Assembly (NCBI RefSeq): GCF_009601505.1
Contig: NZ_WITC01000124.1
Span: forward strand, 62,001-126,000
DNA from: Sinorhizobium terangae
Lineage (GTDB): Bacteria; Pseudomonadota; Alphaproteobacteria; Rhizobiales; Rhizobiaceae
DNA length: 64,000 bases
Reading direction: 5' to 3'
The notes under the pieces are model-generated. The model did not search any database. It was not told the origin of the DNA and saw only the letters and a program-made list of their open reading frames with translations. A program made the position numbers and the translations under genes. Positions within the stretch are counted from its first letter, which is position 1. The number at the start of each line of letters is the position of its first letter. Positions 54,611-63,952 of the stretch are shown piece by piece.

Positions 54611-55900
54611 TTAGCTCCTTCGGCCCATAAGGCAGAAGAAAAACCCATCCGTGCCGGTCGAGGCGGGTGTCAGCGTGACCGTCTTCATGTCGGCGGACCA
54701 CGGCTGCGGTTTGTCGGTACCGAAGAGTGCCGCCCATGTGTCGGCGGCCGAGAGGATCTCGAATTCCGGATTGTCCTCGCAGAAACCGTAGACCTGCGAC
54801 TCGTTCTCCTCGGGAAGCACCGAGCACGTCACGTAGATCAGATGTCCGCCCGGCCGGACGAAGTGGGCGGCGCTCGCCAGCGCTTCCTCCTGCTGGGCCA
54901 GCCTCTCCTCCAGGTTTTTCTGCGTGAGCCGCCATTTTGTGTCCGGGCGGCGGCGCCACGTGCCGGTCCCGGTGCAGGGCGCATCCACAAGCACGCGATC
55001 GAAGCGCCCGGCAAGCGGCGCCAGGGATTCCGCCGATTCATGCACCTGCACGTTGCGCGTGCCGGCGCGCTTCAGCCGCTCGATGATCGGCGCCAGCCGC
55101 TTGCGATCGGTGTCGTAGGCGTGGACCTGGCCCTTGTTGTTCATCGCTGCCGACATGGCGAGTGTCTTGCCGCCGCCACCGGCGCAGTAGTCGAGCACCT
55201 GCTCGCCCTCCTGCGGGAAAACGAGGTCGGCGACGATCTGCGAGCCTTCGTCCTGAACTTCGAACCAGCCCTTCTGGAACGAGATCTCCGCTGTAACGTT
55301 CGGAAGGCGCGAGGCGCCTTCACCGGCCGGGATGCGCACCCCGTGGCGCGCGATCGTCGCCGGTTCGGCGCCGCTGCGCTCGAGCGCCTTCAACACCTTG
55401 TCGCGGTTCGCCTTCAGCGTATTGACGCGCAGGTCCAGCGTTGGCCGGCCGGCAAGCGCCTGGGCCTCCTCGAGCCAGTGGTCGGAGAAGTTTTCCTCGA
55501 AAGAGGCCTGCGTCCATTCCGGAATATCTGCCTGCACATGCTTGGGCGCGTCTTCTAGCCGACGCTTGGCAAAGGCGTTCATCATTTCCGCTGAAGGCGC
55601 CTCAGGCGCGAACTTGTCGTCGGCGAGCTCCGCGGCAAGCGTCTCGGGGGAAAAGCCCCATTGCCGATACATGACCGCGTGACCAAGCGCCGCGGCGCTG
55701 TCGCTGTCCATCAGGTAGGCGTGCGACAGTTTCATCCGCAGCGCGTCATAGACGATGTTGCCGATGGCGGCACGGTCGCCCGATCCGGCGAAGCGGTGCG
55801 AAAGACCCCAGTCCTTGAGCGCGTCGGCGACGGGACGCTTCCGTTTCTCTATGTCGTCAAGAACCTCGATGGCTCCGGCGAGCCTTCCGCCCAATCGCAT
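54611..55900 (-). CDS. RsmB/NOP-family rRNA (cytosine-5) methyltransferase
   Basis: 429 residues from the ATG at 55900; the frame runs on upstream but without homologous sequence. The SAM motif reads VLDYCAGGGGKTLAMSAAM. The two catalytic cysteines of the m5C family are seen in DAPCTGTGTWRRRP and YVTCSVLPEEN. A C-terminal FFFCLMGRR strand closes the fold. The N-terminal region (1-130) is a helical NusB-like domain. It probably methylates 16S rRNA (RsmB type), but a tRNA substrate cannot be excluded. Confidence 0.92.
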   Translation of the reverse strand: MRLGGRLAGAIEVLDDIEKRKRPVADALKDWGLSHRFAGSGDRAAIGNIVYDALRMKLSHAYLMDSDSAAALGHAVMYRQWGFSPETLAAELADDKFAPEAPSAEMMNAFAKRRLEDAPKHVQADIPEWTQASFEENFSDHWLEEAQALAGRPTLDLRVNTLKANRDKVLKALERSGAEPATIARHGVRIPAGEGASRLPNVTAEISFQKGWFEVQDEGSQIVADLVFPQEGEQVLDYCAGGGGKTLAMSAAMNNKGQVHAYDTDRKRLAPIIERLKRAGTRNVQVHESAESLAPLAGRFDRVLVDAPCTGTGTWRRRPDTKWRLTQKNLEERLAQQEEALASAAHFVRPGGHLIYVTCSVLPEENESQVYGFCEDNPEFEILSAADTWAALFGTDKPQPWSADMKTVTLTPASTGTDGFFFCLMGRRS

Positions 55901-56037
55901 CTTCGATGAACTCCTTTTTCGCCGTGGTAACGGCGATGACACCGAAGAGCAAGACGGATGCGGTATAAATGCGAGAGACCCGCAGTCTCCATAAACAAAT
56001 CTGCCCGGAGCGATAATCGGGCGGAAGTATTGGCGTA

Positions 56038-56412
56038 TCAGGAATTGATGACCTGGTAACAGATGCTGGCGGTTCCCGAGCGGATCATGCCGATTTGCGA
56101 GGCGGCCGCCTTCGACAGATCGAGCACGCGGCCGCGAATGAATGGACCGCGATCGTTGATGCGGACGACGACCGTCTTGCCGTTGCGCTTGTTGGTGACT
56201 GCGACCTTCGTGCCGAATTTGAGGCTGCGGTGGGCGGCGGTGAGCCGCGCGGCGTTCATTCTTTCGCCGGACGCGGTCTTGGAGGTCAGCGCGTACCAGG
56301 ATGCACCGCCGCAAGCGGACCCTGCTGCCTGACTATCGGATGCCGAGACCAACCCCATCCCGACGGTGAATAGCACTGCTGCGGCAGCAGTTTTAATGTT
56401 CGCTGGTTTCAA
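56038..56412 (-). CDS. RlpA-like double-psi beta-barrel protein
   Basis: 124 residues. Signal peptide about 1-29 (SQAA-G). The barrel begins [42 protein letters not shown] and keeps [24 protein letters not shown], the RlpA signature with its catalytic-like Asp. It lacks the SPOR domain and lipobox of full RlpA, so it is the short form common in rhizobia. RlpA proteins act on naked peptidoglycan glycan at the septum. A 460-bp intergenic region lies upstream. Confidence 0.92.
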   Translation of the reverse strand: MKPANIKTAAAAVLFTVGMGLVSASDSQAAGSACGGASWYALTSKTASGERMNAARLTAAHRSLKFGTKVAVTNKRNGKTVVVRINDRGPFIRGRVLDLSKAAASQIGMIRSGTASICYQVINS

Positions 56413-56872
56413 GCGACGACCCCCACGGTTTGAAAGTTTAGTTAATTTCCCTGCTGATCGACGTAATTGAGGCGAAAAATGGCAAAACCGTGCTTCAACC
56501 GTTAACTGTCTATTAGGTATTCTTGAAAAGCAGTGGAAATTTAAAATGGGAGATTGTTTGAATTATTTTAAATCGTGGTGCGAAGTTCCTAGGAATCAGG
56601 GGTTAGACGTCGAACGCGACGCAAGGCAGAGTGCAGGCTCCCCGCGTTCGAAAAAAAACATTTAAAATTTCGATTCGCATGAATTTCCATGAATCCCGTT
56701 CGTGGAAATCCGCTAACTAGCGCGTAGGTTGTGCGATTGGGCGAAGTATAGGCCAAATATGGGCAAGCGTTAGGCAGTCAAACGAAAGTCGAGTTCACTG
56801 TTACTATCGGATGATCTGAAGACATGCTTTCATCCGAACGGATTATTCTGGATACGCGAATTGTGGGGGAGT
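56413..56872. other. 460-bp AT-richer intergenic region
   Basis: No plausible coding frame on either strand. It is clearly less GC-rich than its surroundings (56660-56720 holds A8 and ATTTAAAATTT). It must contain the rlpA promoter. Apart from the stem-loop at 56683-56709 I see no recognisable repeat of the families found elsewhere. Confidence 0.6.
56683..56709. other. 11-bp stem-loop in the rlpA upstream region
   Basis: ATTTCCATGAA-tcccg-TTCGTGGAAAT forms an 11-bp stem with one T-G wobble and a 5-base loop. No T-run follows, so it is not a standard terminator. It could be a protein site or part of a small RNA. Confidence 0.45.
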
Positions 56873-57748
56873 CTACTTGCCGCGCCAGGCGCCGGATTGC
56901 CACAACTGTGCAAGCGACACGCGATAGTTCGGGAAGGCGAATTGGAAGCCAGCCTCGCGAAGGCGTGCATTCGAGACGCGCTTGTTCTCGCCATAGAAGG
57001 AGCGCGCCATTGGCGATAGTTCGGCGGTCTCGAAGGGAATTTCCGGTGGCGGCTCGACGCCCATGAGCCGGGCGGCTTCCGCGACCACGTCCTGCGGCGC
57101 GGCCGGCTCATCGTCGGTGACGTTGAAGACTCCACCCATGCCACGGTTGGCGAGAAAGGCGGCAGCCGATCCGATGTCTTCGACACGAATGCGGTTGAAG
57201 ACCTGGTTTGGCTTCACTAGCCGGCGTGCCGTGCCTTCGGCGAGATTGCGAAAGGCATTGCGCCCCGGACCGTAGATGCCGGCAAGGCGCAGGATCGCGA
57301 CGGGAATGCGCTGCTGCGCACCGTAGTGAAGCCAGGCATCCTCAGCCTCGACCCGCTCGACCGAACGCTGGGAAACCGGCTTGTAGGGCGTTTCCTCCGT
57401 CACCCAGGCGCCCTTGTGGTCGCCATAGACGCCGACGGTGGAAAGATAGCCGATCCAGCGAAGGTTCGGCAAAAGCTCGGGCAACGGCTGGACGCCGGCG
57501 CGGAACATCGGGTCGCCGTCGCGCCCCGGGGCAATTGACTGGATGAGGTGGGTTGCCTGGCGCATAGCGTCCGCGAGCTCGGCGGATATCGCCGTTCCAT
57601 CGTAAAGGAGGGGGCGAATCCCGGCTTGTGCGAGTTCGGAGAGCCTTTCGGGCGAACGAGTTGTGCCGGTCACGGACTGGGCGGCAGGCGCCAGCGCTTT
57701 CGCGATCGCCGTGCCGGAATAGCCGGCGCCAAGAATCAGGACATGCAT
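56873..57748 (-). CDS. NAD-dependent epimerase/dehydratase-family (extended SDR) protein
   Basis: 291 residues from the ATG at 57748. The Rossmann motif is [32 protein letters not shown] gives the Ser-Thr-Tyr active region, but the usual YxxxK is not obvious, as in the YeeZ-like group. [14 protein letters not shown] and [10 protein letters not shown] are typical extended SDR features. It overlaps the queG stop region by 13 bp, so translation may be coupled. The substrate is unknown. Confidence 0.87.
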   Translation of the reverse strand: MHVLILGAGYSGTAIAKALAPAAQSVTGTTRSPERLSELAQAGIRPLLYDGTAISAELADAMRQATHLIQSIAPGRDGDPMFRAGVQPLPELLPNLRWIGYLSTVGVYGDHKGAWVTEETPYKPVSQRSVERVEAEDAWLHYGAQQRIPVAILRLAGIYGPGRNAFRNLAEGTARRLVKPNQVFNRIRVEDIGSAAAFLANRGMGGVFNVTDDEPAAPQDVVAEAARLMGVEPPPEIPFETAELSPMARSFYGENKRVSNARLREAGFQFAFPNYRVSLAQLWQSGAWRGK

Positions 57749-58908
57749 CGGCTTACTCCTGCCATTTCCCATTCGGAAAGAACGTCGTTGTCGGTTTCCA
57801 GCTCACACTGCCCGGCGAAGGCGACAAGTTCGTCGCGCGGCAATAGCCGCGAGAGCGCCCAGATGGCCATGCCCCTTACTGTTGGGGAAGCGTCGCGCAC
57901 CAATGCCTTGCAATGCGGTATCAGACCTTTTTCGCCGGAATTGCCGGCCGCGATCAAGGCGTTTCTGACGAAACGGTCGCGGCCGATGCGTTTAACCGGA
58001 GAACCGGAGAAGAAAGTGCGAAACGCCGCATCGTCCAAGGTCAGCAGGAAATTCAACTCCGGCTCCTTCAGGTCGTCGCGGGGCTTGAGCTTCATCTCAG
58101 AGGCCGAACGCGCGAACTTGTTCCACGGGCAGGCCGCAAGACAGTCGTCGCAGCCATAGATCCGGTTGCCGATCAGAGGGCGGAGCTCGGGCTCGATCGG
58201 CCCCTTGTGCTCGATCGTCAGGTAGGAAATGCAGCGCCGTGCGTCGATCTGGTAAGGCGCCGGAAAGGCGCCGGTCGGGCAGGCATCGAGGCAGGCGCGA
58301 CAGGAGCCGCAATGGTCGCGTTCGGGCTCGTCGAAATCGAGATCGGCGGTCGTGAAAAGGCTGCCGAGAAACAGCCACGAACCGTATTCGCGGCTGACGA
58401 GATTAGTGTGCTTGCCCTGCCAGCCGATACCGGCCTTCTCGGCGAGCGGCTTTTCCATGACCGGGGCCGTGTCCACGAAGACTTTCACGTCCTCGCCGGC
58501 GCGGGCGGCAAAGCGCGTCGCGATCTCCTTGAGCCGCCCCTTGACGACATCGTGGTAATCGCGGTTCTGCGCATAAACCGAAATCGCCCCCCGCTCCCGC
58601 CTGCTGAGGATCGCGCGCGGATCGTCCTCTGGACCGTAGTTCATGCCGAACATGACGATCGAGCGGACGTTGCTCCACAGCACGCGGGGATCGGACCGGC
58701 GTTCTGCCGTTTCGGCGAGCCACTCCATCGTGCCATGGGCGCCTTCGGCCAGAAACTGTCTCAGCCGTGCGGGCGCCTCAGGAATGGCGTCCGGCTTGGT
58801 GATGCGACAGATATCGAAGCCTTTGTCTGCCGCCTCGCTCTTCAGGAACGCGGTCAGTGTGCTGCGTTTCCTCCCCTGGTTCTCCGCTCTTACAGCGTCG
58901 CCAGGCAT
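57736..58908 (-). CDS. queG: Epoxyqueuosine reductase
   Basis: 390 residues from the ATG at 58908. The two ferredoxin-type [4Fe-4S] sites are [12 protein letters not shown] and [10 protein letters not shown]. The B12-binding and catalytic N-domain includes [29 protein letters not shown] with the family's conserved Asp. The C-terminal HEAT-like repeat ([19 protein letters not shown]) is typical. It reduces epoxyqueuosine to queuosine in tRNA, the last step of Q synthesis. It lies 10 bp behind a GST gene. Confidence 0.96.
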   Translation of the reverse strand: MPGDAVRAENQGRKRSTLTAFLKSEAADKGFDICRITKPDAIPEAPARLRQFLAEGAHGTMEWLAETAERRSDPRVLWSNVRSIVMFGMNYGPEDDPRAILSRRERGAISVYAQNRDYHDVVKGRLKEIATRFAARAGEDVKVFVDTAPVMEKPLAEKAGIGWQGKHTNLVSREYGSWLFLGSLFTTADLDFDEPERDHCGSCRACLDACPTGAFPAPYQIDARRCISYLTIEHKGPIEPELRPLIGNRIYGCDDCLAACPWNKFARSASEMKLKPRDDLKEPELNFLLTLDDAAFRTFFSGSPVKRIGRDRFVRNALIAAGNSGEKGLIPHCKALVRDASPTVRGMAIWALSRLLPRDELVAFAGQCELETDNDVLSEWEMAGVSRCMS

Positions 58909-58918
58909 TGCCTTGTCC

Positions 58919-59611
58919 TCAAAAATCGAGGTCCGCATAGTGCGAAACCGGTGTGACGCCCCGCACGCGCTCACCGAGCAGCGGCCGGAAGGACGGGCGG
59001 GATTTCAGTCGCTGATACCACTCCTTGGCCGTCGGCGCCTCGGACCAGTCGATCTCGCCGAGGTAGTCGAGCACGGAGATCGCGGCCGCCGCGGCGAGGT
59101 CTGCATAGGAGATGCGGTCGCCCGCAAGCCACGGGCGCGAGGCCGCGAGCCAGGAGAGATATTTCATGTGCTGGCGGATATTGGCGCGCGAGGTGCGAAG
59201 GATTTTCGAATCCGGCGCACCTCCACCCTGATCCGGGGTCATCTGCAGCTTGAAGATGCGTTCGCGCACCAAGGGGCGTGTCACGTCGGCTTCCATCTTC
59301 TGCAGGAACCATTCGGTGAGCCGGCGGATCTCTGCTCGCTGGAACGGGTCCTCGGCGAGCAAACGGCGGTCGCGCTTCATGATGCCGCTGGTCTCATCGA
59401 GATATTCCGAAATGATCGTCGCGCCGCAGAGCGCGCGCATGCTGTCGTCGACATAGACAGGCAGCGTGCCCGCCGGATTGAGCGCCAGAAAGTCCCGCCG
59501 GTTCTCCCAGGGCTGCTCCTCGCTCAGCTCTGTCTGGTAGCCGTATTCCGAAAGAATCAGGCGTACGAACCGGGAGGCGGAGGACATGGGGTGATGATAG
59601 AGTGTCGGCAT
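58919..59611 (-). CDS. Glutathione S-transferase family protein
   Basis: 230 residues from the ATG at 59611. The thioredoxin-like N-domain begins [27 protein letters not shown]; Ser at the CxxS-like position replaces a catalytic Cys. [11 protein letters not shown] has the cis-Pro. The helical C-domain covers about 90-225. It is a different branch from the GST at 37708. It is just upstream of queG in the same direction. Confidence 0.9.
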   Translation of the reverse strand: MPTLYHHPMSSASRFVRLILSEYGYQTELSEEQPWENRRDFLALNPAGTLPVYVDDSMRALCGATIISEYLDETSGIMKRDRRLLAEDPFQRAEIRRLTEWFLQKMEADVTRPLVRERIFKLQMTPDQGGGAPDSKILRTSRANIRQHMKYLSWLAASRPWLAGDRISYADLAAAAAISVLDYLGEIDWSEAPTAKEWYQRLKSRPSFRPLLGERVRGVTPVSHYADLDF

Positions 59612-59780
59612 CAAGGGTCGGCTTCGTGGATCTGTTTTTTCGGGAGCGCTACAGTAGCATCGTGACACATGTGTCTGGCCACGGCTTGTCATAAAAACGA
59701 GCTATAGGTAGTTCAGGTGGCAAACACAAGCAAATCGACCTTCTCCTCCCACACCCCAACATGTCAGGAACATCTTATTT

Positions 59781-60587
59781 ATGGCGGATCAATCGATCAT
59801 CAGCGCGCTCGTTCTCGGGCTTGTCGAGGGACTGACCGAGTTCATCCCCGTGTCGTCGACGGCGCATGTTCTTCTTGCCGGCCACTTCCTCGGCTTCAGG
59901 TCACCCGGGAATACCTTCGCCGTTCTCATCCAGCTCGGTGCGATCCTCGCGATCCTGCTGGTCTATTTCCACCGGCTGCTCAAGATCGCGCTGGCCTTGC
60001 CGTCGAGCGCGCTGGCACGTCGCTTCGTGCTCTCGGTGCTCATCGCCTTTCTTCCGGCGGCGGTTATTGGTGCCGCGGCCCACGGCTTCATCAAGTCGGT
60101 GCTTTTTGAAACACCGATGCTGATCTGTATCGTGTTAATCGTCGGCGGCGTCATCCTCTACGCGATTGACCATCTGCCGCTTAAACCCCGTTACACCGAT
60201 GTGATGGACTATCCGCCATCGCTGGCTTTCAAAATCGGCCTCTTTCAGTGCCTTGCGATGATTCCGGGCACGTCGCGTTCCGGCGCCACGATTGCCGGTG
60301 CTCTGCTGATGGGAACCGACAAGCGTTCCGCGGCAGAGTTTTCCTTCTTTCTTGCCATGCCGACGATGGTCGGCGCCTTCACCATCGATCTCTACAAGAA
60401 CCGCGATGCGCTGTCCTTCGACGATATGACGCTGATTGCGGTCGGCTTCATCGCCGCCTTCGTGGCCGGGGTGTTTGTCGTGCGCTCGCTGCTCGATTTC
60501 GTCTCGTACCGCGGCTTCACGCCCTTCGCGATCTGGCGGATCATCATCGGCGTCGCAGGTCTGATCGGCCTTTGGCTTCTTGGATAG
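59781..60587 (+). CDS. uppP: Undecaprenyl-diphosphatase
   Basis: 268 residues with eight predicted helices. Family motifs are [21 protein letters not shown], which supplies the catalytic Glu and Ser-Ser-Thr, and [12 protein letters not shown] (Arg/Ser of the active site). It recycles the C55 lipid carrier by removing a phosphate, and mild bacitracin resistance is the known trait. It is divergent from the GST-queG unit. Confidence 0.97.
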   Translation: MADQSIISALVLGLVEGLTEFIPVSSTAHVLLAGHFLGFRSPGNTFAVLIQLGAILAILLVYFHRLLKIALALPSSALARRFVLSVLIAFLPAAVIGAAAHGFIKSVLFETPMLICIVLIVGGVILYAIDHLPLKPRYTDVMDYPPSLAFKIGLFQCLAMIPGTSRSGATIAGALLMGTDKRSAAEFSFFLAMPTMVGAFTIDLYKNRDALSFDDMTLIAVGFIAAFVAGVFVVRSLLDFVSYRGFTPFAIWRIIIGVAGLIGLWLLG

Positions 60588-60599
60588 GCAAAGAATAAA

Positions 60600-60630
60600 G
60601 CCGCATGCGCTCTTTCGAGACGCATGCGGC
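60600..60630. terminator. Hairpin at the uppP 3' end
   Basis: A perfect 10-bp stem, GCCGCATGCG with CGCATGCGGC, around an 11-base loop, 13 bp after the uppP stop. There is no T-run, so termination is uncertain. Confidence 0.45.
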
Positions 60631-60716
60631 TCCCTGGCCCCCGCCAAAACTAAAATGTCACCGTCGCAGTGCCGTCCGTCTCTGGGGGGACCGCTCTTTA
60701 TGCGACAGGTGCCGGC

Positions 60717-60878
60717 TTACTCGCCGGAAAACTCGATAGACGCCGTCGTGCAGGGATCGACGCCATAGGCGGGCGCGCATCCCTTGCTGCTGCTTGCCAC
60801 GGTGCCCGGAGCCATGAATGAGCCAGCAAGAATGATCAGTGCCGCAGACGCAAAAAAGATTGCGATCGACTTGCCCAT
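60717..60878 (-). CDS. Small exported peptide of 53 residues
   Basis: An ATG at 60878 opens a 53-codon frame ending in TAA. The N-terminus MGKSIAIFFASAALIILAG is a signal-peptide-like hydrophobic helix, with a cleavage site near GTVASS. The mature part is about 25 residues with two Cys (KGCAPAYGVDPCTT) and ends in EFSGE. GAAAGG lies 11 bases before the start. It is an isolated gene between uppP and an NDUFA9-like gene. The hydrophobic N-terminus, ribosome site and Cys pair argue for a real gene, but it resembles no family I know. Confidence 0.6.
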   Translation of the reverse strand: MGKSIAIFFASAALIILAGSFMAPGTVASSSKGCAPAYGVDPCTTASIEFSGE

Positions 60879-61060
60879 GGGACGTTATGCCTTTCGAGTG
60901 TGATGTTGGCACCGACTGCGCTCGCCGAGCGATGTGGTGCGAGGGGGTGTTTATTCGCCGGACATGTCATGATCAATATCAGGACATGCTGAATCTGCGG
61001 TAAACGCTATTGGCGTTTTGCTACTGCGGCAGAACTGCAACGGTGTTGCGTCATTGCAAC

Positions 61061-61089
61061 AAACAAAAACCGCCGGCAGGGCCGGCGGT
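61061..61089 (-). terminator. Rho-independent terminator of the NDUFA9-like gene
   Basis: On the minus strand, ACCGCCGGC-cct-GCCGGCGGT, then TTTTTGTTT. The 9-bp stem lies about 30 bp after the stop. Confidence 0.85.
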
Positions 61090-61119
61090 CACAGAGCGAA
61101 AATCCGGAAGAGTGAGATA

Positions 61120-62100
61120 TCAGGCCGCCCGTCCGCCGCGCTGATACTGCCCATGCGGGCGATAGCGCACCAGATAGCTCGGCAGGACCGATTCGAGCAT
61201 CGTCGCTTGGATGCCGATTCCGGCGAGCGTCCGCCCCTCGGTTTCGGCCTGTGCGGAGACGATATTGTCGGATTTGAGCAACACTACCTGGTCTGCGGTG
61301 AGCGGCGGCGTGATGAACGGCACCAGCGACACGACCCTGCCCATCAGCGAAGCGACGCCGAAGGGCAGCGACACGAGGCGGCGCTTGCGGTCGATCGTCT
61401 TCAGCATGAGCTCGAGACATTCGCGGAACGACAGGACCTGCGGCCCGCCAAGCTCATAGATCTTGCCTTTCTCGACCTTGCCGTCGACGGCGCGGGCGAC
61501 CGCTTCGGCAACATCGGTCACGTAGACCGGCTGAAACTTCGTGCGGCCGCCGCCGACGAGCGGCAGGAGTGGCGAGAACCGGGCCATTTCGGCGAACTTG
61601 TTGAAGAAGCCGTCCTCGGGCCCGAAAATGATCGACGGCCGCAGGATGATGGCTTCGGGTAGGGTTTCGAGGATCGCCGCCTCGGCTCGGCCCTTGGTGC
61701 GGGCATAGCTCGACTCGGACTTGGCGTCGGCCCCGATCGCCGAGATATGGGTCAGCGTCGCCCCGGCCGCCCGAGCCGCTTCGGCGACTGCCCGCGCTCC
61801 GAAATCCTGGACCGCGTCGAACGTGTTGCGGCCGCTCTGGAACAGGATGCCGACACAGTTGATCACATGGTCGGCACCTTCGACGGCGCGGTCGATCGAT
61901 TTGCGATAGCGCAGATTGGCCTGAACGAAGGAAATCTGGCCGACATTGCCGAGCGGCTGGAGATGGCCGGCGAGATCCGGCCGACGGACGGCGACACGAA
62001 TGCGATAACCGCGCTTGGCGAGCGCGCGCACCACATGACGGCCGACAAATCCGGATCCGCCGAAAATCGTCACCAGCGGCGGAAGGTTGGACAAGGTCAT
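61120..62100 (-). CDS. Complex I NDUFA9-like atypical SDR
   Basis: 326 residues. The cofactor motif VTIFGGSGFVGRHVVRALAKRGYRIRVAVRRP (Gly-x2-Gly-x2-Gly) is of the atypical SDR type that binds NADP without the YxxxK triad. It keeps INCVGILFQ, HISAIGAD, YARTKGRAE and RPSIIFGPEDGFFNKFA, all typical of the NDUFA9 family of complex I accessory subunits and their alphaproteobacterial relatives. A role with respiratory complex I or quinone synthesis is possible, but no nuo genes are nearby. It ends at a strong terminator. Confidence 0.9.
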   Translation of the reverse strand: MTLSNLPPLVTIFGGSGFVGRHVVRALAKRGYRIRVAVRRPDLAGHLQPLGNVGQISFVQANLRYRKSIDRAVEGADHVINCVGILFQSGRNTFDAVQDFGARAVAEAARAAGATLTHISAIGADAKSESSYARTKGRAEAAILETLPEAIILRPSIIFGPEDGFFNKFAEMARFSPLLPLVGGGRTKFQPVYVTDVAEAVARAVDGKVEKGKIYELGGPQVLSFRECLELMLKTIDRKRRLVSLPFGVASLMGRVVSLVPFITPPLTADQVVLLKSDNIVSAQAETEGRTLAGIGIQATMLESVLPSYLVRYRPHGQYQRGGRAA

Positions 62101-62219
62101 GGGAAACGCACTCCTGATATCATTGGGAAGAATTGCTTGCTACATAGCCCAAGCGGCGGGCGAGGTGAAGGCCAATCCACAGGGCCGCACCAGCACTTTC
62201 GTGACGCCTTCTGCGGGCT

Positions 62220-62507
62220 TCAGACGCCTTCCACCACCACCATCTCGGCGTCGGCCACTTCCTGGCGGATTGCCGCGGCAATCTGGTATTCTGGCGAGTT
62301 GTAACAGTCGACTGCGGCCTGAAGGGAAGGGAACTCGATGACGACGTTGCGGGAGCGAACCGCGCCTTCCAGGCGATGGAAATTGCCACCGCGGGCAAGG
62401 AATTTGGCGCCGTATTTCTCGAAGGCCGGCTTTGCCGCCGCTACATAGTCCTTGTAACGCTCCGGGTCCCGTATATCGACCCGAGCGATCCAATATCCCT
62501 TGGCCAT
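62220..62507 (-). CDS. DUF1330 domain-containing protein
   Basis: 95 residues, the full size of DUF1330, a dimeric alpha-beta barrel fold. It opens GYWIARVDIRDPERYKDYV and has VVIEFPSLQAAVDCYNSPEYQ, the family's signature. The function is unknown for the family. A GAGG-type ribosome site lies upstream (AGGAGC). It lies between two leftward genes with 119- and 139-bp gaps, so it is probably a separate unit. Confidence 0.93.
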   Translation of the reverse strand: MAKGYWIARVDIRDPERYKDYVAAAKPAFEKYGAKFLARGGNFHRLEGAVRSRNVVIEFPSLQAAVDCYNSPEYQIAAAIRQEVADAEMVVVEGV

Positions 62508-62646
62508 GATAAGCTCCTCGTCTTTCGGTAGAAATACACAGACGGGATCGTTACTTCCGGCAATTCGCGGTCAACGTCAAGCGCAGCTTCTCGTCAATGG
62601 AGGTAAGCTTGCAGAATAGCCGGCGAAGCTTGCCTTCGCGGACGGA

Positions 62647-63351
62647 TCAAGCCGAGAGCGTGCTCTCCATCTCGGTCAGTATCGCGCGGGCGGCTGTCAA
62701 TGGCTCCGCAGCCTGGACGATCGGCCGCGCGACGACGAGATGGCTCGATCCGGCGCGAAGCGCTTCGGCGGGCGTCATCACGCGCTTCTGGTCACCCTTG
62801 TCGGCACCGGCCGGCCGGATCCCGGGCGTGACGAGCGCCATGTCCGCTCCGATGATCTTGCGCACCGCCGCGGCCTCCTCGGCGGAGCAGACAATGCCGC
62901 CCATTCCCGCGGCGCGCGCCTGTTCGGCGCGGCGCAACACCAGCGTGTGCGGATCGTATTCGTAACCGGCATCGATGACGTCCTGCTCGTCCATGGAGGT
63001 CAGCACCGTAACGCCGAGCAGGCAGAGGCCGGATCCGCGCGCCGCCTCGACGGCCGCCCTCATCGCCTTGGGATAGGCATGCAGCGTCAGCATCGACACG
63101 CCCATCTTCACAATGTTCTCGACGCCCTTCGCCACCGTGTTGTCGATGTCGAGCAGCTTCATGTCGAGGAAGACCTTCCTGCCGCTCGCGACAAGATCGC
63201 GGGCGAATTCGAGCCCGCCGGCGAAGGCAAGCTGGTAGCCGATCTTGTAGAAAGCGATGCTGTCTCCAAGCGTCGAGACGATCTTTTCCGCCTCGGCAAC
63301 CGTCGGAATGTCAAGGCCGACGATCAGCCGGTCGCGCGCGCTCATGGTCAT
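62647..63351 (-). CDS. pyrF: Orotidine 5'-phosphate decarboxylase
   Basis: 234 residues from the ATG at 63351. The (beta/alpha)8 barrel has the catalytic Lys and Asp in [13 protein letters not shown] and the phosphate-binding VTPGIRP and [11 protein letters not shown]. It turns OMP into UMP in pyrimidine synthesis. The histidine phosphatase gene ends 7 bp upstream, so the two are probably in one unit. Confidence 0.97.
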   Translation of the reverse strand: MTMSARDRLIVGLDIPTVAEAEKIVSTLGDSIAFYKIGYQLAFAGGLEFARDLVASGRKVFLDMKLLDIDNTVAKGVENIVKMGVSMLTLHAYPKAMRAAVEAARGSGLCLLGVTVLTSMDEQDVIDAGYEYDPHTLVLRRAEQARAAGMGGIVCSAEEAAAVRKIIGADMALVTPGIRPAGADKGDQKRVMTPAEALRAGSSHLVVARPIVQAAEPLTAARAILTEMESTLSA

Positions 63352-63358
63352 GTCGAGA

Positions 63359-63952
63359 TCACCCCTGCCAGAATTCCATCGGCGTCCAGTCGCACGTGAC
63401 AGCGCGATCCGCAAGGCGAAAAGCAAAGAGGTTGCCGCCGCCGGCCGGCTGGTCCGCGTCGCGCGCGATCGCGGTGCCGGTCATGCGGCATTTGAGCAGC
63501 GTGCCGACGCCGCCATGGCCGACGAAGGCGATCGGAATCGCTGGGTCGTGGCGATCGAGAATGTAGGAAACCGCGTTCCAGATGCGCGTCTGCGCGTCGA
63601 TCGCCCGCTCCCATCCTTTGAAGCTTTCGTTCGGGTGGGCGAAAAACCAGTCGGCCGCCTCCTCGAATGCCTGTGGCGGCAGGAAGCCTGTCGCCGAACG
63701 ATCGTTCTCGCCCATCTCTTCGTCGGTCTCGATCGGGATTCCTGCCGCGCGCGCCAGTATGGCTGCGGTCTCCACGGCTTTCGTCTCGTGGCTGGATATG
63801 ATGCGGCCGAGGGACCGGACCCATGGGGTCGAGGCCGCTGCGCGGGCGCGGTCCCTGCCGAGCTCGGACAATCCCCATTTCGGCACGGCGATTGCCGGGT
63901 CGATCTTGACCCGCGGATGGGTCAGATAGACGCCGAACACGCGGCGCCTCAA
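63359..63952 (-). CDS. Histidine phosphatase (phosphoglycerate mutase-like) family protein
   Basis: 197 residues from a TTG at 63952 that overlaps the upstream stop codon (TTGA). The first histidine motif is changed: instead of RHG it reads [10 protein letters not shown], with His in THP. A second catalytic His is in FVGHGGVG, and [12 protein letters not shown] supplies the second Arg-like region. This variant is typical of a branch of the family in rhizobia, and its substrate is unknown. It lies just before pyrF. Confidence 0.85.
   Translation of the reverse strand: MRRRVFGVYLTHPRVKIDPAIAVPKWGLSELGRDRARAAASTPWVRSLGRIISSHETKAVETAAILARAAGIPIETDEEMGENDRSATGFLPPQAFEEAADWFFAHPNESFKGWERAIDAQTRIWNAVSYILDRHDPAIPIAFVGHGGVGTLLKCRMTGTAIARDADQPAGGGNLFAFRLADRAVTCDWTPMEFWQG

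Noticed and set aside
59640-59780. Possible tRNA or small RNA in the GST-uppP gap
   Set aside because: No cloverleaf, no TTCGANTC arm and no CCA end could be found; it is more likely the divergent promoter region.
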